A stretch of DNA of 64,000 nt from Paraburkholderia solisilvae (GCF_902859875.1 NZ_CADIKF010000022.1:1-64000), one strand, 5' to 3'; positions 16,990-26,602 are shown, counted from the first letter of the stretch. Made by a program: numbers and translations. Notes: a model not told the origin generated them from the sequence alone.

Positions 16990-18081
16990 ATGACCACCGC
17001 CCATCTTCACCCCGCTACGGCCGCCGCGTCCTCGACGCGCGGGCAACTGAACGGCGTGCTGTTCGTCGCGCTGTTCGCGGCCGCCGTGACCAGCGTCGCA
17101 TCGCTGCCGACGGTCGCCGCGCTCGGCTTGAGTCCGTTGATCGTCGGCATCGTCGCCGGGGCGATTTACGGCAATGTGCTGCGCGACGGCATGCCGGCCA
17201 GCTGGGCGGCCGGCGTCAATTTCTCCGCGCGCAAGCTGCTGCGCATCGCGGTCGCGTTCTTCGGCCTGCGCGTGAGCCTGCAGGAAATCGCGCAAGTCGG
17301 TTTGCCGGGCCTCGCGGAATCGGTGCTGATCGTCGTCAGCACGCTCGCGATCGGCACGTGGGCCGGCATGAAGCTGCTGAAGCTCGATCGCGACACGGCG
17401 CTGCTCACGGCGGCCGGCAGCGCGATCTGCGGCGCGGCGGCTGTGCTCGCGTTCGAATCGACGCTGCAGTCGAAACCGCACAAGAGCGCGATGGCGGTCG
17501 GCAGCGTCGTGCTGTTCGGCACGCTGTCGATGTTCCTGTACCCGGCGCTGATGCGCGCCGGCTGGCTGCATCTCGACACGGTCGGCGCGGGCCTGTTCTT
17601 CGGCGGCACGATTCACGAAGTCGCGCAGGTGGTCGGCGCGGCGAGCAACGTGAGCCCCGAGGCGACGCATATCGCGACGATCGTGAAGATGACGCGGGTG
17701 ATGCTGCTCGTGCCGGTGCTGCTCGCGGTCGGCATGTGGGTGAACCGGCCGGCGCGCCACGCAGCCGCGCACCGTGGCACGGCTGATGGCAGCCACGCGC
17801 ATGCGCCGCGCAAGCTCGCGGTGCCGTGGTTCGCACTCGGCTTTCTCGCGTGCGTCGGTGTGAATTCGGTGCACGTGTTGCCGGATGCGGCGACGCATAC
17901 GCTGACCCTGCTCGATACGTTTGCGCTGACGATGGCAATGACCGCGCTCGGCATGGAAACGCGCGTCGCGCAGATTCGTGAAGCCGGACCGCGCGCGTTG
18001 ATGACCGGCCTCGTGCTGTATGTGTGGCTGTTCGCCGGCGGTCTCGGGATCACATGGGCCGTAGAGCGTCTGTTCGGCTAG
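16990..18081 (+). CDS. yeiH: YeiH/TauZ-family putative sulfate exporter
   Basis: This 363-residue inner-membrane protein of the UPF0324 (YeiH) family has about ten hydrophobic segments. Family-typical stretches include LSPLIVGIVAGAIYGN, SARKLLRIAVAFFGLRVSL, a GGTIHEVAQVVGA motif in the middle and TFALTMAMTALGMET near the end. Relatives are proposed to export sulfate formed from sulfite or sulfonates. It is transcribed divergently from a LysR regulator. A non-canonical hairpin follows the gene. Confidence 0.92.
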   Translation: MTTAHLHPATAAASSTRGQLNGVLFVALFAAAVTSVASLPTVAALGLSPLIVGIVAGAIYGNVLRDGMPASWAAGVNFSARKLLRIAVAFFGLRVSLQEIAQVGLPGLAESVLIVVSTLAIGTWAGMKLLKLDRDTALLTAAGSAICGAAAVLAFESTLQSKPHKSAMAVGSVVLFGTLSMFLYPALMRAGWLHLDTVGAGLFFGGTIHEVAQVVGAASNVSPEATHIATIVKMTRVMLLVPVLLAVGMWVNRPARHAAAHRGTADGSHAHAPRKLAVPWFALGFLACVGVNSVHVLPDAATHTLTLLDTFALTMAMTALGMETRVAQIREAGPRALMTGLVLYVWLFAGGLGITWAVERLFG

Positions 18082-18151
18082 GCCGCGTATGCCGCGACCG
18101 GCGGGCGGCCGGTCCGCACGGCCACGGGCCGCTCCTGCCCGCCTCCCAGAC

Positions 18152-18174
18152 AAGCCTCGCGACCGGCGAGGCTT
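18152..18174 (+). terminator. Hairpin downstream of yeiH (weak terminator)
   Basis: AAGCCTCGC (18152-18160) pairs with GCGAGGCTT (18166-18174) around a 5-base loop, 70 bp past the yeiH stop. Only a short T stretch follows, so termination would be weak. The rest of 18082-18466 shows no gene. Confidence 0.5.
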
Positions 18175-18466
18175 TCGGCATCTGGCATGGAGCCGGCATG
18201 AGCGAAACAGTATGGCAGGCGGTGGGGCGCGCTGGCCGAGCGCATCGGGCGTGGGTCGAATGCTGGTCGAACCCCGATCAGGAGCCGGCCGAGCACCGGC
18301 CGAGCGCCGCTCAAAGCGCACGGCGCACGCACCGGCAACCCACCCGCGACGCAACCGCCCGCGCCGTTCAGGTCCGCAACCTGCGTGCGTCATCGCGGCA
18401 TACTCGAGGCATGCGCGCCGCGTGGGCGACGCGCGGCCCGGGTAACCACCGAATGAGGACCGATCG

Positions 18467-19204
18467 ATGACCTACGAACTCTATTACTGGGACGGTCTGC
18501 AAGGCCGCGGCGAATTCGTGCGGCTCGCGCTCGAAGAAGCCGGCGCGGAGTACGTCGAAGTGGCGCGCGGCGATGCGCGCGACGGACTCGGCACCGGCGC
18601 GATGATGGCCGTGATGGACAGCAAGTCCGAGCCCTGCCCGCCGTTCGCCCCGCCGTTCCTGAAAGACGGCGATCTGCTGATCGCGCAGACCGCCAACATC
18701 CTGTTCTATCTCGGCGCGCGGCACGGACTCGCGCCGGCCGTCGAGAGCCTGCGCTACGTGGTGAACGGCCTGCAACTGACGATCGCGGACATGGTCACCG
18801 AAGCGCACGACACGCATCATCCGCTGGCGTCGAATCTGTATTACGAGGATCAGAAAGACGCGGCGAAGGTGCGCGCACACGACTTCATCGACCACCGCAT
18901 TCCCAAGTTCATGCACTACTTCGAGCGCGTGCTGAAGCAGAACCCGGCCGGCGACACGTACCTCGTCGGTGACGCGCTGACGTACGTCGATCTGTCGATG
19001 TTCCAGCTGATCGACGGCCTGTACTACGCGTTCCCGCGCGCGATGAAGACCTTTCCGAAGCACTACCCGCGCCTTGCCGCGCTGCACGACGCGGTGCTGG
19101 AACGGCCGCGCATCGACGCGTATCTCGACTCCGACCGGCGCATCGCGCACAACGAAGCGTGCATCTTCCGGCACTACCCGGAACTCGACAAGGACACCCG
19201 TTAG
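18467..19204 (+). CDS. Glutathione S-transferase family protein
   Basis: The 245-residue two-domain GST has an N-terminal thioredoxin-like domain (ELYYWDGLQGRGEFVRLALEE; PPFLKDGDLLIAQTANILFY, with the cis-Pro and the glutathione-binding QT) and a helical C-terminal domain (YLVGDALTYVDLSMFQLIDG, the conserved N-capping region). The catalytic residue is probably Tyr6 or Tyr7. Start ATG 18467 has GAGGA upstream. It ends 12 bp before the chloride-channel gene and may be cotranscribed with it. The substrate is unknown. Confidence 0.92.
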   Translation: MTYELYYWDGLQGRGEFVRLALEEAGAEYVEVARGDARDGLGTGAMMAVMDSKSEPCPPFAPPFLKDGDLLIAQTANILFYLGARHGLAPAVESLRYVVNGLQLTIADMVTEAHDTHHPLASNLYYEDQKDAAKVRAHDFIDHRIPKFMHYFERVLKQNPAGDTYLVGDALTYVDLSMFQLIDGLYYAFPRAMKTFPKHYPRLAALHDAVLERPRIDAYLDSDRRIAHNEACIFRHYPELDKDTR

Positions 19205-19216
19205 CCTCCCTCACCG

Positions 19217-21106
19217 ATGACGAAAGCCTCGCCGAACAACAATACGAACGACCCGACGAACGACCTCGCGAACGCCCCGGGCGCCGCACCGGCGCGCTCG
19301 CCCGCCGCGGCGACCGCGCCGGCGCCGCGCGATGCTATCCTTGCGCCCGATACCCACCAACCCGCGTATTCCGTGCTCTCGTTCCTGCTGAGGCTGCGCA
19401 CCCGCGCCGCGCGAATCTTCCGGCTCTCCGACGCGCATACGATGCTCGTCTGGTCGGTGGTCGTCGGTGTCGCGGGCGCGCTCGCGACGGCCGCGTTTCG
19501 CGAAGCCATCGCGCTGTTGCAGCGCGCGTTCGCAGGCACCGAAGGCAGCTTCGTCGAGATGGCGCGCGGCCTGCCGTGGACCACGCGCATCTGGCTGCCG
19601 GCGGCGGGCGGCCTGATCGCCGGCGTGATGCTGGTGCTCGCGCGGCGCGGCCAGGACAAGAAGGCCAGCACCGACTATATGGAAGCGGTCGTGATCGGCG
19701 ACGGCGTCGTGCCGGTGCAGGCGAGCCTGTGGCGCACCGTATCGTCGCTATTCTCGATTTCGAGCGGCGGCTCGATCGGCCGTGAAGGGCCGATGGTGCA
19801 ACTGGCCGCGCTGTGCGCATCGCTGATCGGCCGCGTCGTGCACTTCGATCCGCCGCGACTGCGCCTGCTGGTCGCGTGCGGTGCGGCGGCCGGTATCACG
19901 TCCGCGTACAGCGCGCCGATCGCCGGCGCGTTTTTCGTCACCGAAATCGTGCTCGGCTCGATCGCGATGGAAAGCTTCGGGCCGGTCGTGGTCTCATCGG
20001 TGGTCGCCAACATCACGATGCGCGCGTTCGCCGGCTACCACGCGCCGTACGAAATGCCCGCGTTCCCGATCATCACCGGGCCCGAGGTGCTGCTGTTCGT
20101 CGGGCTCGGCCTGCTGTGCGGCGCGGTGGCGCCGCAATTCCTGCGGCTCATCGGCGTATCGAAGGCCACCTTCGCGCGCATCAGACTGCCGCTGCCGTTC
20201 AGGCTCGCGATCGGCGGTCTGGTGGTCGGCATCCTGTCGGTCTGGACACCGGAGGTATGGGGCAACGGCTATAGCGTCGTGAACTCCGTGCTGCATTCGC
20301 CGTGGACCTGGACCGCGCTCGTGCTGGTGCTCGTGTTCAAGATTATCGCGACCGCGGCGACCGTCGGTTCCGGCGCGGTCGGCGGCGTGTTTACGCCGAC
20401 GCTGTTCGTCGGCGCGGTGCTCGGCTCGCTGTTCGGAATCGCGATGCATGCGGTGTGGCCGCACGCCACCTCGCCGTCGTTCGCGTACGCGATGGTCGGC
20501 ATGGGCGCGTTCCTCGCCGGCGCGACCCAGGCGCCGCTGATGGCGATCATGCTGATCTTCGAGATGACGCTGAGCTACCAGGTCGTGCTGCCGCTCGCCC
20601 TCTCATGCGTGGTCGCCTATTTCGTGTCGCGCGCGATCGGCAACGCGTCGATGTATGAGATCACGCTGCATCGCAATCGCGAAGACCAGGAGCGCATGCG
20701 CGCGCGCGCGACGCAGATGCGCGAGCTGATCCGCCCGCCGCAGACGGTGGTGTCGCCCAGCGCGACCGTGCAGGACATGACGCGCGTGTTCCTCGAATAT
20801 CCGGTGAAGTACCTGTACGTCACCGACGAAGCCGGCTGCTTTCTCGGCGTCGTCGCGCTGAAGGACATCACGTCGGATCTGATCGACCGGCGCGATACGT
20901 CCACCCGCACCGCCGCCGACTACCTGCAACCGCACTTCGACGTGCTCACGCCGGACATGTCGCTCGGCGTCGCGCTGCAGCACTTTCTCGTGCATCAGGG
21001 CGAGCGGCTGCCGGTGATCGAAAGCGTCGCGCAACCCAGGCTGACCGGCGTCGTCTACAAGTCGTCGCTGCTCGACGCGTACTTCCGGATGAACCCGACA
21101 CGCTGA
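19217..21106 (+). CDS. ClC-type chloride channel/antiporter with CBS domains
   Basis: This 629-residue membrane protein has an unusually Ala/Pro-rich 70-residue N-terminus, then the ClC core. Anion-selectivity loops are visible: GSIGREGPMVQ (the Glu after R corresponds to the gating Glu) and GAVGGVFTP, plus a GMGAFLAGATQAPL segment. The C-terminal ~150 residues form a cytoplasmic CBS pair (VSPSATVQDMTRVF and LTPDMSLGVALQHF). The presence of the gating Glu suggests an H+/Cl- antiporter, but channel activity cannot be excluded. The start at 19217 has a weak ribosome binding site and may be translationally coupled to the GST gene. Confidence 0.92.
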   Translation: MTKASPNNNTNDPTNDLANAPGAAPARSPAAATAPAPRDAILAPDTHQPAYSVLSFLLRLRTRAARIFRLSDAHTMLVWSVVVGVAGALATAAFREAIALLQRAFAGTEGSFVEMARGLPWTTRIWLPAAGGLIAGVMLVLARRGQDKKASTDYMEAVVIGDGVVPVQASLWRTVSSLFSISSGGSIGREGPMVQLAALCASLIGRVVHFDPPRLRLLVACGAAAGITSAYSAPIAGAFFVTEIVLGSIAMESFGPVVVSSVVANITMRAFAGYHAPYEMPAFPIITGPEVLLFVGLGLLCGAVAPQFLRLIGVSKATFARIRLPLPFRLAIGGLVVGILSVWTPEVWGNGYSVVNSVLHSPWTWTALVLVLVFKIIATAATVGSGAVGGVFTPTLFVGAVLGSLFGIAMHAVWPHATSPSFAYAMVGMGAFLAGATQAPLMAIMLIFEMTLSYQVVLPLALSCVVAYFVSRAIGNASMYEITLHRNREDQERMRARATQMRELIRPPQTVVSPSATVQDMTRVFLEYPVKYLYVTDEAGCFLGVVALKDITSDLIDRRDTSTRTAADYLQPHFDVLTPDMSLGVALQHFLVHQGERLPVIESVAQPRLTGVVYKSSLLDAYFRMNPTR

Positions 21107-21291
21107 ACCGCTGATACGAACGGTCACAACCTGCCTCGTGCAAAGCGCGGCAATTTCTCTAAAATGGATTGACCAGAAAGCGACCCGCGGGCGGCCTGCG
21201 AGCCGCGCGCGCCACGCTGCCGGCGTGCGCCACGCGCCAATGCGCAGCGCTTCGTCCGGGAAGCCGCGGTGCCCTTCGACCGGGAGCGAAG

Positions 21292-22629
21292 ATGAGCGAA
21301 CCGTCCATCGATGCCGTGCGCCGCGACCACGCGGGCTGGATCTTCGTGCATATCGAAGGCGAACCGTACGACCGCGGCGAACAACACGGGCAACTGCTCG
21401 CCAGCGAAATCCGCAACGCGATCCACACCGCCCGCTACCTCGCGAAATGGGATACCGGCGAAGACTTCGACACCTTCGTCAACGCAGCGGTTGCCCAGTT
21501 CGCGCCGCGCCTCGACACCGAATTCGCCGACGAAATCCAGGGCATCGCCGATGGCGCAAAGCTGCCGTTCGCCGAAGTGCTCGCGTGGAACGGCTATATG
21601 GACCTGCTGCAAAGCTGGTGGCCAAGCTTCGCCGCGGCGCAGCATCCGGGTGCCGGGTTGAAGCCCTGGCGCGGGCGGCGCGGCCATCACTGCAGCGCGT
21701 TCATCGCGACCGGCGACGCGACGCGCGACGGCCGCATCGTGATGGCGCACAACTCGTGGGACCGCTATGCGGCGGGCGATGCGTTCAACGTCGTGTTCGA
21801 CATCGTGCCGGACGCCGGGCACCGCATTTTGATGCAGGGACTGCCCGGCTGCATCTCGAGTCTCACCGACTTCTGGGTGACCTCCGCGGGCCTGATGATC
21901 ACCGAAACGACCATCTCGAACTTCGCCGGCTACAACGCGGCGGGCGCGCCGGAGTTCTATCGTTCGCGGCACGCCGCACAGTACGCGAGCAGCATCCGCG
22001 ACTGGTGCGACCGGTTCGCGGTTGCGAACAACGGCGGCTATGCGAACAGCTGGCTGCTCGGCGATACCAAGACCGGCGAGATTGCGCGCTACGAACTCGG
22101 GTTGCGCTACAGCGGCTTCGAAAGCACGAAAAACGGCTTTTATTGCGGTTACAACACCGCGTCGGATCTGAAGATCCGCAATCAGGAGTGCGTCGATGAA
22201 GGCGAAGATTTCACCGACGTGCGCAAGAACGGGGCGCGCCGGCTGCGTTTCATGCAGCTCGCGGAAATGCATCAGGGCACGATCGATCTCGAGCTCGCGA
22301 AACAGATGATCGCCGACCATCACGACGTCTATCTCGATCGCCCGGACAACCCGTGCTCGCGCACGATCTGCGGACACCTCGAACTCGACGACGCACGCTT
22401 TGGCGGCTCCGATCACGGACCGTTCAACCCGTGGGGCGCAAACGACGGCAAGGTGGTCGACAGCGAGATGGCGCGCGACATGGCCTTCTACGCGCGCTGG
22501 GGCCACCCGTGCGGCCGGCCGTTCGATGCGCAGGCGTTCATGAAACGGCACCCGCAGTGGAACTGGCTGAACGGGTATATGCGCGACCGGCCGTCCTGGC
22601 CGTGGACGCGCTTCGAAACGCTGCGCTGA
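21292..22629 (+). CDS. C45-family autoproteolytic acyltransferase/hydrolase-like protein
   Basis: The 445-residue protein resembles the peptidase C45/phospholipase-B-like Ntn-hydrolase family: an N-terminal RGEQHG motif, a pro-region, then a HHCSAFIATGDATRDG segment whose Cys would be the nucleophile exposed by self-cleavage, followed by MAHNSWD. Relatives include acyl-CoA:6-aminopenicillanate acyltransferase, but the substrate here is unknown. No signal peptide is evident. Start MSEPSIDAV at 21292 has CGGGAG upstream; the open extension from 21169 is Arg/Ala-rich. It stands alone. Confidence 0.82.
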   Translation: MSEPSIDAVRRDHAGWIFVHIEGEPYDRGEQHGQLLASEIRNAIHTARYLAKWDTGEDFDTFVNAAVAQFAPRLDTEFADEIQGIADGAKLPFAEVLAWNGYMDLLQSWWPSFAAAQHPGAGLKPWRGRRGHHCSAFIATGDATRDGRIVMAHNSWDRYAAGDAFNVVFDIVPDAGHRILMQGLPGCISSLTDFWVTSAGLMITETTISNFAGYNAAGAPEFYRSRHAAQYASSIRDWCDRFAVANNGGYANSWLLGDTKTGEIARYELGLRYSGFESTKNGFYCGYNTASDLKIRNQECVDEGEDFTDVRKNGARRLRFMQLAEMHQGTIDLELAKQMIADHHDVYLDRPDNPCSRTICGHLELDDARFGGSDHGPFNPWGANDGKVVDSEMARDMAFYARWGHPCGRPFDAQAFMKRHPQWNWLNGYMRDRPSWPWTRFETLR

Positions 22630-22907
22630 GCGGCGCAGTCGTCAGGCACATCATCCGACGCTGCCGCATTGCTGCACCACAGCATCGGCCGCGCGGGCCG
22701 GCGCGATGCTGACGGATCGTCGGCTAACCGAACGCCGATGCGGGTCTGAGGCTCATCAAGGCGCTTGAAAAATTTACCGTCTAAGATGGGAATATCGGTG
22801 TGGCGCTTTTCAGGCGTGGCCATGCCGGACGGGCGCCGTTGCTGCGACGCGCGAATGGCATAACGCTTGCGAGAGTTCCTGCGCTGCCTGGCAAAGGAGG
22901 TCGAGCG

Positions 22908-23159
22908 ATGAAAACCTCGACGCTGTTGATCATGGTTACGCTGTCGGCATCGTGCTTCGCCGCACCGGTTCACACCGCGCCCGATGGCCTGTCCGACATC
23001 GCTACACAACGCATCAACGCGGCGCCGGTTGCTCCGCCTGCGCCGGACGTCGCGGCGCAGTCCGACATTCGACCCGATCGCTGGCAGCACATTACGCTGC
23101 CGAAATCGAGACACCTCGAGCGCGGCTTCGCCGCGCGCAACGAGCATTTGCAGACGTGA
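22908..23159 (+). CDS. Small secreted protein
   Basis: This 83-residue protein has a Sec signal peptide (MKTSTLLIMVTLSASCFAAP, cleavage after CFA or further on) and a Pro/Ala-rich mature part. A very strong Shine-Dalgarno AAAGGAGG precedes the ATG at 22908, which supports translation. The family is not recognised. A Cys in the signal region is in a poor lipobox context, so lipidation is doubtful. Confidence 0.65.
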   Translation: MKTSTLLIMVTLSASCFAAPVHTAPDGLSDIATQRINAAPVAPPAPDVAAQSDIRPDRWQHITLPKSRHLERGFAARNEHLQT

Positions 23160-23312
23160 CCGTGTAACGCGGCGGCGCCTGGCGCTTTTGTCTGGCGGTG
23201 CGTGCCGTTTGCCGCCTGGGTTGCCCCGCTTTTGCACGGTGCGCGCTCGCACCACGTTCTGCCGCAGTCCGCGTTAAACCTGACCGCCCCCTTCATTGCG
23301 AGGAATGCACCC

Positions 23313-23552
23313 ATGACCCGACCGGCTGCGCACGATGTGCCGCGCGAATCGATTGACCTGCAAATCGCCGACGTGCTGCGCGCGGCGGCTTATCCGGCCA
23401 ACAAGGATGCGCTCGTCGACGCCGCGCGCGAAGCCGGCGCGAGCAACGAGGTGCTCGCGATGCTCGACGGCTTGCCCGAGCAGGATTACGCGGACATCTC
23501 CGCGGTGACGAAGCTGATCGGCAGCAACTTCGGGCCGGGGCTCGGCGCGTAG
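23313..23552 (+). CDS. DUF2795 family protein
   Basis: The 79-residue protein has the compact helical DUF2795 pattern: ADVLRAAAYPANKDALVDAA, EAGASNEVLAMLDGLP and the C-terminal DYADISAVTKLIG. The function of the family is unknown. Start at 23313 follows GCGAGGAA. The next 95 bp contain short imperfect repeats of CACTCGCTTTACGG type. Confidence 0.8.
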   Translation: MTRPAAHDVPRESIDLQIADVLRAAAYPANKDALVDAAREAGASNEVLAMLDGLPEQDYADISAVTKLIGSNFGPGLGA

Positions 23553-23647
23553 CGGCACCCGGCACTCGCTTTACGGCACTCGCTTTACGGCTCACGCTTC
23601 ACGGTTCACCTTTCACGCTTCACGGATGGTTCGCCGTCGCGCTCGCC

Positions 23648-24337
23648 TCAGGTCCAGCGGAGTTTATCGAGCTTGCGCTCGAGTTGACGGCGCAGCTCGT
23701 CGAACTGTTGCATCTGCCTGCCGCTGTCGCCGATCTCACGCGTCTTCGCCCAAAAGTCGTCTTGCGCCGTCCTCAACTGTGCGCCGATCTCGCCGCGGCG
23801 CGCCGGGTCCAAACCGTCTTGCCGCTTCTGATTCTCGAGGTCTTTCATCAGCGCATTGATCCTGTCCAGATCGGCGAGCGTGGCTTCGCGCTTCTGACGC
23901 GTATCGTCCAGCTTCCGGTTGACAAACTCGAGCTCGCGTCGCAGGTCGTGACGCTTCGCCTCGTTGGTGGCGCGCTGCGCCTCCGACCCGCTTTGTGTTC
24001 CGTGATACATGTGTTCGCGGCTGGAACCCGCTTGCTCCGGCAACAGGCGCTCCCGGCCATCGTCTTTTCCCCCGGACGGATGCGCGTTGCCTCCGCCACG
24101 CAGTCGCAAGACGGGTTCGTTCGCCGGATCGACTGAGCGCGCACCTGCGTGCCGCACCAGGTTCGCACCGTCGGCACGCACCGGCGCCGCCGCGGATTGC
24201 GCGGACTGCGCGGAACCCGCCGCATACGACGATGCGGGTCGCGCGGCATCAGCGCCGGACGCATCACGCGGCTGAAATCCTTCGTCCGCTGGATGCAGCG
24301 TGGGGTGAAACGACCCGCCAATGTGGGTGCTGGGCAT
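23648..24337 (-). CDS. Coiled-coil protein of unknown function
   Basis: This 229-residue soluble protein starts MPSTHIGGSFHPT and has an N-terminal disordered Ala/Ser/Pro-rich half with GGGNAHPSGGKDDG. A C-terminal charged coiled coil (about residues 120-225) contains LRRELEFVNRKLDD and LMKDLENQKR. The start at 24337 has GGGAGG upstream. No domain is recognised. A shorter protein encoded at 31271-31741 has a similar opening and the same disordered-plus-coiled-coil design, so they may be paralogues; secreted effector-like proteins can look like this, but no secretion signal is evident. Confidence 0.65.
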   Translation of the reverse strand: MPSTHIGGSFHPTLHPADEGFQPRDASGADAARPASSYAAGSAQSAQSAAAPVRADGANLVRHAGARSVDPANEPVLRLRGGGNAHPSGGKDDGRERLLPEQAGSSREHMYHGTQSGSEAQRATNEAKRHDLRRELEFVNRKLDDTRQKREATLADLDRINALMKDLENQKRQDGLDPARRGEIGAQLRTAQDDFWAKTREIGDSGRQMQQFDELRRQLERKLDKLRWT

Positions 24338-24486
24338 GTGCTGTACCTCCCGTGGGCTGATGCGCGCAACCGGCGCGCGGGCTTTCATTACATCAGCGTG
24401 GATCAGCAAAATGCGGTATCAGGACATGACACGTGCCGCGTGCGTGCTGCGCGCGTGCAACCCGCACGCGCAAGGTTCCGGCAGGA

Positions 24487-25116
24487 TCAAGCGCCTTCCT
24501 CCGACTCCCGGCCGAACACCACCCGCGCAAAGAACCCGGCCAGCACCGACTCGGCGACTTCCGCGCTCACGTGCTGCGGGTCGATCGTGTAGAGAAACTG
24601 CACGCCGTCGACGAGACCGATGAACCCCATCGCGAGCGTCGCGGCCGGCAGCGGCAACGGCGTGCCGACGCGCGCCGAAAACTCGCTGATATACGCGGTC
24701 AGCTCTTCGCGCTTCTCATGCAGGAACGCATTGAAGCGCGTCCGGAAGCGCGCGTCGCGCGCCGCGAGCAGCTTCGCCTCGACCCAGAGCAGAAAGCATT
24801 CGTTGCGAAACGGCAGACGGCTGTAGTACTGCAGCACGCTCGCCTCCATCTCCGCGCGCGTCGCGCCCTCGCTGAAGATGCCGTGCAGGTCCGCTTGCAT
24901 CGCCTCGTGGTCGCGCCGCAGCAGTTCGAGGAACAGCTCCGGCTTGCTGCGGAAATTCGAATAGAACGCGCCGCGCGTATAGCCGGCGGTCTCGGCAATA
25001 TCTTCGACGCTCGCGCCGACGAAGCCTTTCTTCATGAAAATGACCTGCGCGGCGTCCAGCAGCCGCAGCCGCGTCTGGTCCTTGCTCTGTTCTCGTGTCA
25101 GCCGTTTGCGTTTCAT
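24487..25116 (-). CDS. TetR-family repressor of the RND efflux operon
   Basis: The 209-residue regulator has an N-terminal TetR helix-turn-helix (RLRLLDAAQVIFMKKGFVGA, VEDIAETAGYTRGAFYSNF) and a helical ligand-binding domain. It is divergent from a three-gene RND efflux operon and very probably represses it. Start MKRKRLTREQ at 25116 is chosen; ATG 25140 is an in-frame alternative with GGA upstream. Inverted repeats in the shared intergenic region are its likely operator. Confidence 0.92.
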   Translation of the reverse strand: MKRKRLTREQSKDQTRLRLLDAAQVIFMKKGFVGASVEDIAETAGYTRGAFYSNFRSKPELFLELLRRDHEAMQADLHGIFSEGATRAEMEASVLQYYSRLPFRNECFLLWVEAKLLAARDARFRTRFNAFLHEKREELTAYISEFSARVGTPLPLPAATLAMGFIGLVDGVQFLYTIDPQHVSAEVAESVLAGFFARVVFGRESEEGA

Positions 25117-25152
25117 GGGCGGCAGTCTAGCATCGTACATTCCGATTCATCT

Positions 25153-25182
25153 TTGTACTCAGATACAAGGTTGTATTAGAAT
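25153..25182. promoter_or_regulatory. TetR operator and overlapping efflux promoter
   Basis: Two overlapping dyads share one arm: TTGTA(25153-25157)/TACAA(25164-25168), and the perfect ATACAA(25163-25168)-GG-TTGTAT(25171-25176). On the plus strand TTGTAC (25153-25158) and TAGAAT (25177-25182), 18 bp apart, make a plausible promoter for the efflux genes that repressor binding would cover. Confidence 0.65.
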
Positions 25183-25303
25183 TCACGCCAATATCCGAAG
25201 CAACGGTGGGTTGCCCTGGTCGGCCGTCCCGGCCGGCGCCGGTTTCCGGGCCGCCACACGCAATGCTTTCGCCGCCTCAGCCCTTTTCTGTCAAGGGATC
25301 ATC

Positions 25304-26602
25304 GTGAATCGTTCCGGTTGTCGCGTGCCGTCCGCGAGGCGCAAGCAGTCTGCGTTCTTCGGTCGCCGTAGGGTTGCTGGGTTGCCCGCTGGGTTGCCCG
25401 CTGGGTTGCCCGCTGGGTTGCCCGCTGCGTTGCTGCATCGTTCGTCCGTTCGTTCCTTATTGCGTGTGTCTGCCGCCTTTGCCGCCACGCGCCGCGCCGC
25501 CGCGTGCGCACTGGCGCTCGCCGGCATGCTCGCGCTCGCCGGTTGCCATCAGCAGAACGCGGCCGCGCCGACGCCGAAGCCGGTCGTCGCGCGCGCGGTC
25601 AAGGCGGACGGTCAACCGCTCGCGGCCACGTTGCCCGGCGAGGTTCAGGCGCGCTACGCAACCCCGCTGTCGTTTCGCATCGGCGGCAAGCTCATCGAGC
25701 GGCGCGTGCGGCTTGGCGACACGGTGCAAAACGGCCAGATCGTCGCCCGGCTCGATCCGGCGGATGCCCAGAAGAACGCCGCCAGCGCGGCCGCGCAACT
25801 CGACGCCGCGCAGCATCGGCTCGTGTACGCGAAGCAGCAGCTCGATCGCGACCGCGCGCAGGCGCGCGAAAACCTGATCGCGCAGGCGCAGCTCGAACAG
25901 ACCGAAGACGCGTATGCGGCAGCCGCCGCGCAGCGCGAGCAGGCAGCGCAGCAGGCCGCGCTCGCGAAAGACCAGTTGCAGTACGCAACGCTCGCCGCCG
26001 GTCACGCCGGCGTGATCACCGCCGAGCAGGCGGACACCGGGCAAAACGTGTCGGCCGGACAGGCCGTCTACAGCCTCGCGTGGAGCGGCGATGTCGACGT
26101 CGTGTGCGATGTGCCGGAAAACGCGCTGGCGGCACTGCGTATCGGCCAGAACGCGAACATCGCGCTCGCGGCGCTACCCGGCCGTACGTTCACCGCGCGT
26201 GTGCGCGAATTGTCGCCGGCCGCGGATCCGCAAAGCCGCACTTGGCGCGCGAAGCTCACGCTCGAACGCCCCGGGCCCGATGTGCGGCTCGGCATGACCG
26301 CGAATGTGTCGTTCGCGCGCGATGGCGGCGCCCCGTCCGCTCGCGCGGCCGAGTCGTTCACGCTGCCCGCCACCGCGCTGTTCCACGATGGCAACGCAGC
26401 CGCGGTGTGGGTCGTGAAAGCCGGCAGCGATGTGCTCGAGTTGCGTCGCGTGCAGGTCGCGCGCTACGACGAGCGCACGATCGAAATCTCGCAAGGGCTG
26501 AACGACGGTGAACGCGTCGTGCTGCAAGGCGTACATACGGTCACCGCCGGCGAGCGCGTGCGCCCGGTCGCACCGCTGCATCCCGAGGACTTCGCTTCAT
26601 GA
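25304..26602 (+). CDS. RND efflux periplasmic adaptor (membrane fusion) lipoprotein
   Basis: This is the adaptor that links an RND pump to its outer-membrane channel. The mature part shows the biotinyl-lipoyl half-motifs (FRIGGKLIERRVRLGDTVQ and TLAAGHAGVITAEQADTGQ), a coiled-coil hairpin between them, and a beta-barrel domain. A lipobox LALAGC follows ALALAGML, so it is a lipoprotein. The start is uncertain: GTG 25304 has AAGGGA upstream but leaves 80 residues before the lipobox Cys, including four LPAG repeats; GTG 25466 gives a normal signal peptide and a family-typical 378 residues. The stop overlaps the pump start by 4 bp. Confidence 0.88.
   Translation: MNRSGCRVPSARRKQSAFFGRRRVAGLPAGLPAGLPAGLPAALLHRSSVRSLLRVSAAFAATRRAAACALALAGMLALAGCHQQNAAAPTPKPVVARAVKADGQPLAATLPGEVQARYATPLSFRIGGKLIERRVRLGDTVQNGQIVARLDPADAQKNAASAAAQLDAAQHRLVYAKQQLDRDRAQARENLIAQAQLEQTEDAYAAAAAQREQAAQQAALAKDQLQYATLAAGHAGVITAEQADTGQNVSAGQAVYSLAWSGDVDVVCDVPENALAALRIGQNANIALAALPGRTFTARVRELSPAADPQSRTWRAKLTLERPGPDVRLGMTANVSFARDGGAPSARAAESFTLPATALFHDGNAAAVWVVKAGSDVLELRRVQVARYDERTIEISQGLNDGERVVLQGVHTVTAGERVRPVAPLHPEDFAS
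25379..25426. repeat. 12-bp tandem repeat, four perfect copies
   Basis: GGGTTGCCCGCT is repeated four times (25379-25426), preceded by a partial copy. It lies in the leader or extreme N-terminal coding region of the efflux adaptor, where it would encode Leu-Pro-Ala-Gly units. Copy-number change would not shift frame. Confidence 0.9.
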
